The notes under the pieces were generated by a model. It had not been told where the DNA came from. It saw nothing but the letters and a program-made list of their open reading frames with translations, and made no database searches. From contig OZ237741.1 of NCBI GenBank assembly GCA_965178125.1, positions 1,302,001 to 1,366,000 of the forward strand: 64,000 nt of DNA, read 5' to 3'. Positions 33,301 through 45,661 of this stretch are shown here, one piece after another; positions within the stretch are counted from its first letter, which is position 1, and every line of letters starts with the position of its first letter. Made by a program: the position numbers and the translations under genes. The DNA is from Bilabrum cf. latius (Eukaryota; Bigyra: Bicosoecida; Bigyra; Bicosoecida).

Positions 33301-36300
33301 CGCCGCCGAGGGTGCGGATTCCCTTTGTGTGACGAGTGCGCTGGCTCCGGATCAGGGCGAGGTGGTGCCGGTGGGCCTGCTGCGGCACGCCTCCACCCCC
33401 TTCGTGCGGGGCCAGGAAGAGGCCTCCGCCGTGGCGGAGGGGCTGTGGTACGCCACCGAGGCAGCCAGTCCCTCCGTGCAGTGGATGGCCGACGCAGACG
33501 AGGCAGAGGCCAGGGGTCTGGACTCGAGCGCGGTGCCGCCGGCCCACGTGCTGACTCTTCCCACGGCGGCCGCCCTCGCCTCTGGCCCGTGGAGGGTCGC
33601 GCTCCCAGTGACCTCTGCGGCTCAGCAGCGGTGGGCCGTGTGCCTGCCGCCCAACCGCCAGCTGAGGGAGGCATACGCAGACCCTGGCTTTTTGCTGGCG
33701 CTTCTCAGGAGGTACAGGTGCCTTCACGCCGCTGCACTGCGACACAGCGGGCATCCGCACCGGCTGTCCTACGACGACTTTTACCGACGGTACATCTTGC
33801 TGGCCAGCCAGCGAGACCTCACCGACGCGGAGGCTGGTGGCGGGGCGGACGGGGGGCCTGGCGGAGGAGCGAGCCAGTCGCTCGCCCTCACCTCGCCCTC
33901 GGCCTCGGGGTCCCCTCGCACGCGCTGCCGGCGCCTGCTCACGGTGCTCCTGCGGCACCCCGCCTTCGAGGGCGTGGATCCCAGGACGGCGGCCCTGTAC
34001 GGGGCCACTCGCCTGTTCCTCCGGAGGCACGTGTTCGAGGCCCTGGAGACCATGCGGTAGGCCCGGCTCATGGCCATGGACTCGCTGGCCCGAAGGGTGC
34101 AGTCGGCCTGGAGGGGGTACCGCGCCCGGAAGGGCCTCAAGCACATCATGAGGGGCGTCCGGCGGGCGCAGGCGCTGTGGAGGTGCCTGCTGCTGCGATC
34201 CCTGTGGGAGCGGAGGCGGTGGTGCGCCTCTGTGATCCAGCACGCGGTGCGGGGGTGGAGGGCGAGGCGGAGGTTTGCCGCGCTGCGGATGGCCGTGGTG
34301 CGGCTGCAGGCCTGGTGCAAGCGGCTGCGGCACAGGTCCAGGTGGCTCACGATGAGGAGGGGCGTGGCGCTGCTGCACGCACTGGCGAGGGGAGTGGTGG
34401 TGCGGACCCACGTGCTGGCCATGGTGGGGACGGTGATCCGGCTGCAGGCGGCCGCGAGGGGCCTGCTGGGCCGGCTGCGGGTGCGGCGCATGAAGATCGA
34501 GGCGGCCGCCCGCATCCAGGGGGCCTGGCGCGGGTGGCTGGCGCGCACCCGCCACAGCCGCGTGCTGGACTACCTTCGGCTCAAGCGGGTGGAGAGGGCG
34601 GTGCACCGCGCCGCGCGCGTGATCCAGGGGCGGTGGAGGGGCGTGGCGGTCCGGGGGAGGCTGCTGGCGGCGGCCCGCGTGGCGGTCAAGGCGCAGTCGC
34701 TGCTGCGGATGGCCGCCTGCCGCCGGCGGTTCCTGCGGCAGAAAGGCGCGGCGGGCAAGCTGCAGCGATTCTCGAGGGCTCTTGCGGGCCGCAGGGGAGC
34801 GCGCAAGGGGCGCACCCTGGCCGTGCTTGCGGATGCGCTGTGGAGGGCGGACACGTGCCGCCGGAGGGAGGCACTGGCCCTGTACGCGACCTGCGTGGAC
34901 GAGACGGGGGCCACCCGGCGGGCGGATGCCCTGGCCAAAGCGGCGGACCGGGCCGAGACCGAGGCAGAGCGCTCGGGTCTGCTGGGGGCGATGGGCGCGG
35001 ACCACAAGGTGACGCTGGGCCGCGAGACCGTGCTGGACGCCAGCGGCTCCGGAGGCAAGGGCGCTGGCGGCAAGGGTGCGGGGGCCGTGCGGGACCTGAT
35101 GGGGTCGAGATCGGGGGCTGGCGGCAGCGGTGCCGGGGGCCCGTCGGGCAGGCAGTCTGCGCGGGACAAGCGCGGTGGGTTCCTGCGCACCGGTGAGGAG
35201 GCGGGGGCTGCGCTGCAGGGGCCCTCTGCCCCCGCGGCTGCCGGGCAGGGGGCCAAGGCAGGCCCCTCCACGATCGCGGACTCGGCCGCGCAGGCCCTCG
35301 TGCCCACCTCGTACCCGCCCATGCTCTCTGTGCTGGACGTGGACCCCACCATGGACGTGCACGGGTCCTCCTTCCCGCGGGGCATCGTGAGGTCGCTGCT
35401 GGCGGCGGAGCGGGCGGCGCTCTCGGGGGAGGCGCTGGCTGGCGACATGCTGAGGACGCAGGTGGGGCGGCCAGGGGGCGCGCTGGTGGCTGGGCCGGCG
35501 GGCGGGGGCGGGGACGGGGGCGGGGGCTCCGCCGGTGCGGGCGACGGCATCGTGAGGAGCGCGCAGGAGGTCTTCTTCCTGGGGTAGGGGCAAGGGGGGG
35601 ACGCGCTTGGGGACGGGATGGCGGGGGCAGAGGCCCTGGCCCGCGAGCTGGCGCTGGGCATGGTGGGGAGGCAGGCGGCCGGTTTCGGGGTGGTGCTGCC
35701 CAGGCCCCGACGGGGGACGAGGGCAGCTGCCCAGGGCGCGGCGTCCCCTCGGACCCCCAGGGGTGGGCCCCGCACCCCCCGCAGTGGGGTCGCCGTGCAG
35801 GGCAGCCCATTGCACTCGTCACATGGCGGTAGCATGTCCTCTCTCGGGTTTGTTCCCCGGACCCTCGCGCACGAGGCAGCGGCGGGGTCACCATCCGGAT
35901 CCCCGCACTCGTCGCACCATCCGCACCGCATCCAGCTGCCCGCCATGCTGATAGCGTCGCTGCTCCGGCCCGCGGGCGGGGAGTCCCCGGCGTCACTCCT
36001 GTTCGCCCTGCTGCTGGCCGCAGGCCACGCCCCCGCGGTTAAGGCGCACGCGGAGGCCGCGGCGCAGGCGGTGCACCTCGCGTGGCGGGCGAGGAGGGAG
36101 GCGGAGCAGCGGGCCGATATGGGCGCGGGGCAGGGCGAGGGCCAGGGGGTGGATGCGGTGCTGGTGGGTCAGGCCCCCTCTGCCGCTGGCCTCGAGTACG
36201 GCTGGAAGCGCAGCTGTTGGTCCGCCCTGTCCGCCGCGAGTCTGGCCCCGCCCCCCCACGATGAGGAGAGGGCCACCTTCGCGGATACCATGCGGGGCGC

Positions 36301-39300
36301 GGACTCGCCCATGCTCACCAACGGGAGCGTGGGATCCGCCTCTTAGCACCAGCAGCAGCAATCGCAGGGAGGTGCAGGCGGGAATGGTACCAAGATCGCA
36401 TCGCCGGCACCCGCGGGTCGGCGAGGCACCCCTCAGGGGTCAGCGTCCAGGCGAGCCCCCGGCGGGTTCGGGTTCGGGAGCTCCCCGGGCCCGCGCTCCC
36501 CCCTGCAGGCCAGGAGCAAGGAGGCCGAGGTGCAGGAGCTTATGCGGTCCCGCCTCTCGCCGTTCTCCTCCCTGCCGTCTCCCAGCGGGGGCGCGGCGGG
36601 GCAGGGGTCCTCCCCGCACCTGCACCTGCACCACCGCCACCACCACTACCACGGTGCCGGGGTCAGGCTAGGGGCGGCCCCCCGGCAGGCGGGCCAGCGG
36701 GCGGGTTCGTTGGCACTGCACGGCATGGTGGTGCGGCCGTGGGGGGCGGGCCGCGCCCGCTCCGTGGAGGAGGTGGGAATGGGCGAGGGCTTTCTGCTGC
36801 TTCGAATGGGCGGCGGCCTGCTTGCCACCATGGGCTTCGGAGACCATGGGCAGCTGGCCCACGGCGCGAGGGAGAGCGAGCCGAGCGCGAGGGTCTGCGA
36901 GGAGCTGGCGTGGGCGCCTGAGGTGGTGAGCGAGTGGGAGGGCGAGGCGGGGCCCCAGGGGAGGGTCTGGGAGGAGATCGCCTCGGAGCAGGCGGGGATG
37001 GACTGGAAGCGGCCCGCGGTCGGTGCTGGTGCTGGTGCTGGTGCCCAGGGCAGCGACGGCGCGGAGGCCTGTGCGGAGGCCTGTGCCCGCGCTCGCCTGC
37101 CCCTCCTTTCCCCCACCCTGATCGCCCAGCTGGTCAGGGCACACAGAGCCGCGCTGGTGAGGGCCGCGCAGCGCGCCGTGTTCGGGGCTCTCGACAAGCA
37201 GGCGGACGCAGCGGCCAAGGCGCACGCGCAGGCCAGCCACTCTGGAGTCCCCGGCAAGGGGGCGAGGGGACAGGGCTCCAGGGCGGGTTCGTTGGCGGGG
37301 TCTCCCGCGGGCAGGGGCAGGGGCAAGGGATCACGGACGCCGTCGTCCGCGCGCCCTCTTGCGCTGATGGACGACGCTACGGTTGTAACCTCGCGCACGA
37401 GGGGAGGGGGCGGCTCTACGGCGGGCTCGCTGGCTGCTTCGGGCATGTCTGGGGGCTCCTCCCACGCCATGGGCAGGGGCGGGGGCAAGTCCGGTCCCAG
37501 GGCAGGGCCCTCGCTGCTCCGGCGGGTGTCCCAGGTGGCCGCGGGGGCCGACTTCAGCATCGCTCTGACGCAGGGCGGGGAGGTGCTGGCCTGGGGGGAC
37601 AACTCCAGGTGCCAGCTGGGTCTCTCGGCGAGGCCCCCCGCCCCCAAGCAGGGGGCGGTGAGGAGTCCTGCCTGGGACATCATCCACGGGGTGAGCCCCC
37701 AGCCGCTCGCCCGGTCGGCGCGCCCCGTGCAAGTCAAGGGGATCCACCGGCGGTGCGTGCAGGTGTCGGCTGGCGGGTCCTTCGCCGCCGCGCTGGACTC
37801 GAGCGGTCGTGCCTGGCTGTGGGGCCGTGGCGAGTGCCTGGGGCAGGGGTCCCTTGCCGACGTGCTGGGGGACTCGCTCCGGTGGTGGTGGCAGCACACG
37901 GGCAGCATGCCCGAAGCCCAGTGCCAGGCCGAGCGGGAAGACGTGCTCGAGCCCCTGCTGGAGGACGGGGCCTGCGCCGTGCCGCCCGAGGATGCGGACG
38001 AGCTGCTCGCCGCGGTGATGCCTCGGGACGCGCACTCGCTCCCCCCCTTCGACTCGCCCGTGCCCCTGCCCCTCCCCCGCAGGGAGAGGGCCATGCGACT
38101 GTGCGACGCCGAGCCCGACCTCTCCTCCCGCCTCTCCGCCCGGGGAGCGGGCCCCGAGGGGGTCACAGGATCGGATCAGGGGCGAGGCGGGGCGCTCGGC
38201 CGTCCCAGCGCGGCGCTCTCGGGGCCTGAGGCGTGGCCGGCCGCGTGCGCGATGCTGTCGGCAGACGTGGGCAGGGGGGCGGTGCGGATCAACCGCCGGG
38301 CCTTCCACAGACGGCTGGGCGCGCACTCGGACGAGCGGCAGCCCGCGACGGTGGTGCTGGACGGGACGGACCCGGCATCTTCGCACGGGGAGGAGTGGGC
38401 GGGCGGGTATGCTGGGGCGGGCGGGGACAGGCCTGGCGAGATGCCGCAGCCGCTTGACAGCGCGGAGGCGGAGGCGGCCGCGGCCCGTCGGGCCAGCACG
38501 AGCAGCACCTCCTCTGGGCTGAGCGAGGGGAGCACCGGCCTGGGGATGGGGATGGGGATGGGGATGAGGAGGGGCCCGTTCGTGCAGGGGTTCGCGCAGG
38601 GGCAGCGGCTGAGGCAGTTGGTGTGCGGAGAGGAGCATTGCATTGCGGTGTCGCACGGGGGTGCGGTGTTTGCGTTTGGTCGGTGCAGCGAGGGCCAGCT
38701 GGGGCTGGGGCTGGCGGTGGCGATGGCGGGGGGCGCCGCCGCCCGCATGGCTGACGCTGGGCTGGAGGGCCTGGCGAGGGGGAAGGCGTTCGGCGGCGGC
38801 GATTTGCTGTCATCCCCGGGCAGGTCGGGCTTCGCGAGGGGGAGAGAGGCGGGCAGCTCGATCGCAGTGGACCCGCTGACGAGGAAGGTTGCCAGGTTGC
38901 CACTCCCCCGGGGTCTCTGGAGCTGCTTGCAGGAAGATCAGGAGGCGCAGCGGCTGGCTGCATCGGGGCGGGGGGCACCGGGGACCCCGCGCGGGGGGCA
39001 GGGGCACTTGGTAAGCAGCAACGGTGCCGCGGCCATGTCGGGCCCGGGCAGCCCGCCCGCTGCCTCGCAGCAGCGGCTTGACGGCGCTGGGGGCCAGCGC
39101 CCACTCAGCGTGGTTTCCCAGAGCGCCTATTTGCTCGTGCCCACCAGGGTGGACGGCGTGCACACGGCCTCGGCTAGGCGTCGGTCCATCACCCAGCAGC
39201 TGCAGCCCACCATGGACCAGGCCCCTCAGGGTCGGAAGGAAGCCGGGGGCGCCGGGCGGGGTGCCTCCCGCGTGATCCAGGCCGCGGCGAGCACTCGTCA

Positions 39301-42300
39301 CACGGTGCTGCTGACGTCCACGGGCCGCGTGTTCACGTTCGGCCTCAACGAGTGGGGCCAGCTGGGGGCGGGGGACATCCGGTGGAGGCCCGCGCCCCAC
39401 CTGGTCGCCTCGCTCAAAAACAGGCGGGCGGCTCAGGTGGCGGCCGGGCCCAGGAGCACGTACATCCTGCTGGATTCGGGCGAGGCCGTGGTGGCGGGGG
39501 CCTCGTTGGCGGCGCGGCCGTTCTTTGTGCCCCCCGTGGAGCTGCTTGAGATTAAGGACGACCGCAGCGGGGTGGAGGCCAGCCCCAGTCCCAGCCCCAT
39601 TGCGGGGGACGGGGCGGGGGCTGCCTAGAAGGGATCCACCACCACCAGGGGCCAGGGGCAGGGGCGAGTTGGCCACCGCTCCGGTCCCCGTAAGCTGCTG
39701 CTGCACTCGCACACTGTGTTCCTCTCCTCGCTGCCCGCCCTGGCCACCTCCCTCCCCCGCCTGCCACGGCGACAGGCCCGGGCGCTCATGGCGGGCGGGT
39801 ACCGCTCTGCCGGCCTCGCACTGGTGCGCATGCAGCAGGCGGGGCACGTGGGTGCTGACGAGTGCGAGCGGGCGGTGAGGGCGAGGGAGGAAGCGGCCGT
39901 GGCCTCTGCCGCCAGCCGCGCCCAGCGGGTGGCACTGGCCCTCGCCACGCCGGCACCCACCCCGCCCGGCTCCCCGCCGCCAGGGGCAGCGGACTATGAG
40001 GAGGACGAGGAGGAGGAGGGCATGGGCAGCAGCAGTAGCATGGACACCGGGGCGTTCCCTGCCGCCCCAGAGGTGAGGGCGCCGGCCACGCGCCGCGCGG
40101 TCGCTGGCCTGCGGCTGCCGCTGCCCCTCACGCCCCTGGACGCGCCCACGCTGGACTACGGGAGCAACTGGGGGACGCAGCCCTCTGAGGGCAGAGATGG
40201 AAGCGGCAGCCGCACCAAGAGGTCCAGGAAGGGCCCAGGGAACAAGCAGGGCGCCCCCGCTGCAGAGGAGGCCGCAGCTCTGGCCCCCGAGGGTCTCCCG
40301 GGAGTGTCTCCTGTGCCCTCCCCGAGGGCCCAGCTGGCCGACGTGGTGGGGCAGGGGCTGCTGCGGGGCACCAGCAGCGGGGCGGACGAGGCCTTGTTCC
40401 CTCTGCCGCAAGGTGCACTGGAGGCCGCCCGCGCCACGGTGAGGTCGGAGGCGTTGGCGGGGGCGCTGGAGCGGGAGAGGGCGAGGCAGCGGCGGGAGGA
40501 GATCCGGCGAGGGGGCGCGCATGCCGCCACGGAGGCCTCGTGGAGGGACGGCGAGGACGAGGACGGGTCTGGACTTCATGGACCCGCGGGAGAGGAAGGA
40601 AAGCACATCGAGGGCGCCCGGCGGCCGAGGCGGCTGTCCGTGTCCGACTTTTTGCGGGACGCGAAGCTGGCCGTGGCGGAGGCGGCGGCGGGCGTGGACG
40701 AGGACCGCCACGACCACCGCCAGCGCCACTCTGATCACCAGGACGCTGGGACTGGGGCCGTTGGTTAGGCCGTGACGGTCGAGGGGCAGGGCGCCGTGCC
40801 CGGAGTCGGGAGTGGCCCCTCGTCCACCGGGATGCTGCGGGATCCTCGCGGCACGGACGCGATGGGGCTGGCGAGTGCGTACGACTGGTCAGGGTCAGGC
40901 GGCACCACGGCGGGGCGGTGGCGTGAGGGTGGGGGGAGCAGCCGGATGGTGGGATCCGTGGGTGCCACTGCGGCCGAGCTGAGCAGCAGCCGGCGGCACC
41001 TGCTGCGGCCCCGGTCCCTGCACCCCCGCTCGGCCTCTGCCCTTCTGCTGCTGGCTCCCTCCCGCGTGGCCCGCATGTCCCGCGAGGACCTGGAGCTGGT
41101 GCTGCGGCGGTGCGAGGACAGGGCGCGGTGGGAGGCCGCGGGGGCGGCCGTGGGAGAGGAGCAGGAAAAAGAAGAGGAGGACCAGGACCGGGCGACGCGG
41201 GGGCAGGCGGGGGCGGCAGGGGCGTGGGCAGGCCGCCACTGGCACCCTGCCGTGGGTCTCTTTGGGGCATCCACCGGTGGGGAACAAGAGGACGGCGGCA
41301 GGGCGGCGGGCGGGTTCGCGCCCTCGGCGGCGGCCTATGCAGCCAGCGGCCCGTTCGGGGCTCAGGGGTCGGGCTCCAGGGCACACACGGCGGGCGGGGC
41401 GCAGTCGGTGGTGGTGGCAGCCGAGGGCGAGTCGGTAGCCAAGGCGGCTCGTCGCATGGGCGTGCCGCGGTCCCTTGCCGAGGCGGCGCTCAGAGCCCGT
41501 CACACCACGCTGCAGTGCCTGCAGGCGGCCAGGCAGGTCGGTGCGCTGACTCCTGAGGAGGTGCACGACACTGCAGCGGCGCTGGCCAAGGATCGGCAGC
41601 GCAAGAAGCAGGAGGAGCAGGAGCGCAGGGAGCAGGAGAGGCTCGATCGGCAGGCAGAGCTGGAGCGACAGAACACTGATGCCCTGCGCGCACGGACAGG
41701 CCTGGAGGGCGGTGAGGAGGAGGAGGAGTAGGAGAAGAATGCCGCGAGCCCGCGGACCAGGTCTCCCATGCGGCCGGGATAGGCGCGCGGGAGGAGGCCC
41801 AGGGGAATGGGGTCCCGCCGCAGGACCGGCGGAAGCCCGAATCGCCGAGGGGGTCCGTCGCCCGCGGCTGCGGCTGCCCGCAAGCAGGTTCAGCTCGCCA
41901 CGGGGTCCTCCCCCGGGGGCCAGGTGCTCGGGTTTGCCAGATCAGGGGAGGCATCCGGGGAGTCGTACGCTGCTGCGATCCGCGCTCTCAGGGAGTCCGA
42001 GGGGCTGCGGGTGCCCCCCCCAGGAGGGGACATCGTGAGGAAGCACACCCCTACCACCAGGAGGAGGAGGGACCGGCGCAGCCCCCATCATTAGCAGCAG
42101 CAGCAGCAACAAGAGCAGCGATTATCGCCTCCAGGTGGCAGGGAACAGGGCGGCTCGCCAGTGGTCCCACCGGTGCCGCTGCAGCAGGCACCCCCCCCGA
42201 GGGCAGCGCAGGATGTAGGCAAGCAGGGCAGCCCGGGACCATCGACGGGCGGGCAGCAGCCTGGCGAAGATGAAACCGGGCAGGCACAAGAGGTCGCCGA

Positions 42301-43411
42301 TCAGGGCAAGGGGCAGCAGGAGGAGGAGGAGGCCGCGCCCGCGCCCCCCACGCAGGAAGAGCTCGAGGCATCTAGGGCCAGGGAACAGGAAAGGCTGGCG
42401 CAGGAGGCCGAGGCACAGCGGAAGGCCGCCGCCAGGGCAGAGGAGGAGCAGGCTCGGCTGCAGCGCAATGCAATGCGCCGCAGGGGCGTGGAGGCACTCG
42501 TGTCGCACGTGGCGGCACCCAGGGACTCTACGGCTCCGGGCGGATGGGACCGCCGAGAGCGGGGCGGTCCGCCGGTGCAGGAGGGGGGGCAGGAGCGGCG
42601 GCCCGCTGCTGTTACCTCGCAGCCCGCAGCGCACAAGCCGGGCGCCTCGTCCTCCGCCTCCCCACCCCCCCACACGGTGGCCTCGCTGCTGCATTAGGCC
42701 CGCTCCCCGCACGTGGATCTCCTCGCGCAGTTGCAGCCTGCCACCCCCCCGAGGGTACCTAGGGGTGTCGGGTCGGCTGCGACGGGCGTATCCCCAGGGA
42801 GTGCGGGGAGCGCCGGCACCCCCACCTTCCCCCGGACGAACGTTCCCTTGCCACTGGAGGAAGCCACGGCGCGCGCCGCGGCGGATGCGACGGAGTGGGC
42901 GAGAGAGGACGGCGTTGAGGCGGCGGTGCGGGGGCAGGCGCAGGCCGAGTCCCAGGGGATGAGTGCCGGTGAGATGCGCAGGGCACTGGCGGGGATGCGG
43001 GAGCAGATGGAGCAGCTGAGAGCCGAGAGGGGCGAGGGGCTGGCCGGGGCGCTGGCGGGACCTGTCGAGAGGTCCGATCAAGGGGGCAGTGCAGCGGTGC
43101 AGGCCAAGGCCAGTGCCAGTGCCGTGGAAGGTGAAAAGGATCAGGGTCAGGGTCAGGCTCAGGCTTCGGCGCCGTCTCCCGCTGGCGTGTCTGTGCCTGG
43201 CGGTGACATGCTGGTGGGGCTGCTGCGGGGGCAGGGCGGGCTCCTAACAGGGGCTGGGGCTGAGGATGAGGATGGGCTGGCTCCTCGGTCCCTGGGAGGC
43301 ATTAGGGGCTCTTTCGCGCCGAGAGACCCGGCTGAGTCTGCCCTGTCAGAGGCGAGGCAGCGTGCGAGGGAGCTGGCTGATCGCATGAGGGCAGAGATGG
43401 GGCAGCAGTGA
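27359..43411 (+). CDS. Giant divergent myosin with IQ motifs and RCC1 repeats
   Basis: Model: join(27359..27516, 27830..28364, 28490..43411), about 5,204 residues, TGA stop; 12 TAG codons read as Gln lie in the 14.9-kb last exon. SRVWVPNPH marks the myosin N terminus; FAHLHEAAALYNTIR and VAVLLNPCG follow. GPSGGGKTE (about residue 307) is the P-loop, in place of GESGAGKTE. Switch I is barely traceable (ADNAGGLGSSR) and VVDVPGSHG near residue 1268 fits switch II, so the motor carries very long inserts. HPHRLSYDDFYRRYILLAS and GATRLFLRR mark the converter. Residues about 2095-2330 hold at least six IQ motifs (VQSAWRGYRARKG, VIQHAVRGWRARRRF). Residues about 3000-3905 hold five or more RCC1/ATS1 repeats (GGEVLAWGDNSRCQLGL, TGRVFTFGLNEWGQLGAGD). 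The 1,250-residue tail is low complexity and coiled coil. Confidence 0.85.
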
Positions 43412-43584
43412 GGGAGCGGCTTGGAGCGTGCGTGCTCCGCATGTCAAGAGCATCGGTACGTTGAGAAATATAGAATCGGATTCGTCGATCAGTCCCGTGC
43501 CGGTTCTGGCTCCGGAGCCGATTTACCCCGGGCCGCTGGCCGCTGCAGGAACTTGCAAAGATCAGACAAGAACGCGCTTCAAAA

Positions 43585-44211
43585 ATGGCAGCAGCCGCCC
43601 CAGGCGACAAGCCCGCTCCTGTGCCCAATAAGGATGAGACCATTCGAGAGCTGTTGTTGACATTCAGCGAGCTAGATCACGATCATACAGGCCATGTGTC
43701 CGCGCAAGATTTGATTGAACTCTCCAAGAAGAGGCGGAAGACGCCCTTATCGCTTGAAGATGCCAAATTATCGATTGCTATGAAAGATCTAAATCAAGAC
43801 GGCACGCTGAGCCTGAGCGAGTGGCTGCATTTCTACACAACGGGCACTAGGCTCGAGGATCCATCGAGCGACGATCACGTCCTAGAGTTCATGTACTCGT
43901 GGTTTGACGATGACGGCAGCCACGCAATTGATAGAGATGAGTTGCGCGGAGCCCTTCGAGCACTGGACTGCCCGGCGAGTGATGTATTTGTAGATAAGAT
44001 CATGACGGACCTTGTCGAGCACCGTCCCCACATGAAGGGCAGCGACGCGGCAGGTGAGGGCAAGGCCGACGGTGGATCAAAGAAGGTGATGCTTAGCCTT
44101 GACGAATTTAAGGAGGCTGTCCGAAAGGGCATCAAGGCGGCACCCGACTTGGTGAAAGAGCGCGAAGAGGCAATCGAGAAGGAGTCGTACCGGATTTGCT
44201 CAGTAGCATAA
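43585..44211 (+). CDS. EF-hand calcium-binding protein
   Basis: Single exon, 208 residues, TAA stop, no TAG. Residues about 20-115 contain EF-hand loops: DHDHTGHVSAQDL, NQDGTLSLSEWL and DDDGSHAIDRDEL, with the expected Asp/Asn at positions 1 and 3 and Glu or Asp at 12. A fourth, degenerate helix (MLSLDEFKEAVRKG) follows an insert of about 30 charged residues. Codon use is less GC-rich than in the neighbouring myosin gene. A calmodulin-superfamily regulatory role is inferred; proximity to the IQ-myosin (173 bp downstream of its stop) is suggestive but not evidence of partnership. The C-terminal KEREEAIEKESYRIC has no clear role. Confidence 0.85.
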   Translation: MAAAAPGDKPAPVPNKDETIRELLLTFSELDHDHTGHVSAQDLIELSKKRRKTPLSLEDAKLSIAMKDLNQDGTLSLSEWLHFYTTGTRLEDPSSDDHVLEFMYSWFDDDGSHAIDRDELRGALRALDCPASDVFVDKIMTDLVEHRPHMKGSDAAGEGKADGGSKKVMLSLDEFKEAVRKGIKAAPDLVKEREEAIEKESYRICSVA

Positions 44212-44462
44212 TGAGATTGCTCCGTTGCAACGTGCCGTGGGGATGCAATCTGACGTCTGGGTTTCCTGTTCTTTGTGAGCCCTGCGAGCATTCATGGTGC
44301 ATGCAGCCCTGTTGGCGTGTTTGCCCCAGTTTGACATAGTCCCTTGTGATTTAGGCATAGCACTCAGAAGAATCCATTCGAGCTCTGACCAGACAGACCA
44401 CGCAATCAAGGTGATGTCACCCAAGACCACTCCCTGCTCACCACCCCCGCGACCAGTGCAGC

Positions 44463-45658
44463 TCACTGTCCCCCACCCACAGCGGCATCGCCCCCCTCGT
44501 CATCATCGTCGGCAGCTGCCTCCGCCCTGGCAAGCACATCCGCGAGCTGCTCCCGCGTGTACAGGGAGTATCCCCCCGTGGGCGTGACGGTGGCGATCTC
44601 AATGTTCTCGTCCGTGACCCGCTCCTCCATGGTGGCCCTCAGCACCTTGGCCACCAGCACCTCCGCGTCCGCGATGGACATGCCCGCGGACCACTTGTCC
44701 TCCAGGGTGCCCCTTGCCCCCTCCGAGCCGCTGCCGATGGCGTGTGCCTTGTACTCCACGAAGGTGCCGCTGGGATCCACGCAGAAGAGCTGCGCGCCCT
44801 TCTTGCGGTCCACGCCCGCCATGAGGAGCGACACGCCGAAGGGGCGGCTCATCTTGCTCTTGTTCTCCTTGCCGCCCTCTCCGAAACTCATCATCAAATC
44901 ACTCACGCTCTGACACAACGACTCGGGCCGCAGCGGCTCGTCGTAGGTGAACCTGTGGTTCTGAGCCTCCACGCGAGCGTGCTCGATCAGAGTGCGGGCG
45001 TCTCCTGACAATCCCGAGATTGCAGCACCAATATGAAAATCTACTTCACGAATCTTTTCAACGCTTGATTTCTCCATCAATTTATGGGTTATCCTCTTCT
45101 CTACGCCTAGCACGACGCCATCCTTGGTCTTCACGCCAAGTGCGCAAGATCCAAGCTACGAGACGAGGAGGGATCATTCAGCAGGACAGCGCGACGGATT
45201 TGACACCAATACATAGAAATCGTGATGCTGTATGCGAGCCATTCGAACCAGAAGCCTAGACTGGTAGGCTTTTAGCCCATCTTCAAACCGAGACAGTGGC
45301 GCAGTTTTTGCGAGCAGCATCCGGGCCGCAACTCACCTCGATAGCCTTAAGAGCATACTCTACCTAGAAAAGACGACCATGGGGGGAGAATGTGGACACT
45401 CCGCGATCGTAACCTCCTCTGCGTCCAGAATTGCAAAACAGGCCAAGAGTGAGCAGCATGGTCGTGGCAGATCTGTGTGCGCCTTATGCGCCGGATCACA
45501 CCCGTAGCACGTGTAGCTGTAATAAAAGGCTTACCTATTCTCATACATAGCTGGACTGGTCGACCTAGCACAATGCGTTCGGATGCCTTCCCATTCGACG
45601 GCGTCGCTCGAGAATCGTGCGGAACCACCCGCAGCGCGGCGCCTACGTACTCACTCAT
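44463..45658 (-). CDS. PSMA5: 20S proteasome subunit alpha5 (PSMA5)
   Basis: Model: complement(join(44463..45155, 45337..45416, 45655..45658)), about 258 residues, TGA stop. Exon 2 reads YDRGVSTFSPHGRLF, then TAG at 45364..45366, then VEYALKAIE. In every proteasome alpha subunit this position is Gln, giving direct evidence for TAG=Gln. Exon 3 matches alpha5 throughout: GVVLGVEKRIT, SSVEKIREVD, HIGAAISGL, RVEAQNHRFTYDE, SRPFGVSLLMAGVD, DPSGTF and AIGSGSEGA. Alpha5 forms part of the outer rings of the 20S core. An acidic Asp/Gly tail extends the C terminus. The 4-base coding part of exon 1 (ATGA) is the weakest element: its ATG would sit 3 bp from the divergent kinase ATG, so the true first exon may lie elsewhere. 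Confidence 0.92.
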
Positions 45659-45661
45659 CAC

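Noticed and set aside
29408-42697. Separate genes ending in TAG along the myosin region
   Set aside because: All fragments share one frame, the links hold no TGA or TAA, and conserved myosin, IQ and RCC1 parts run across the TAGs.
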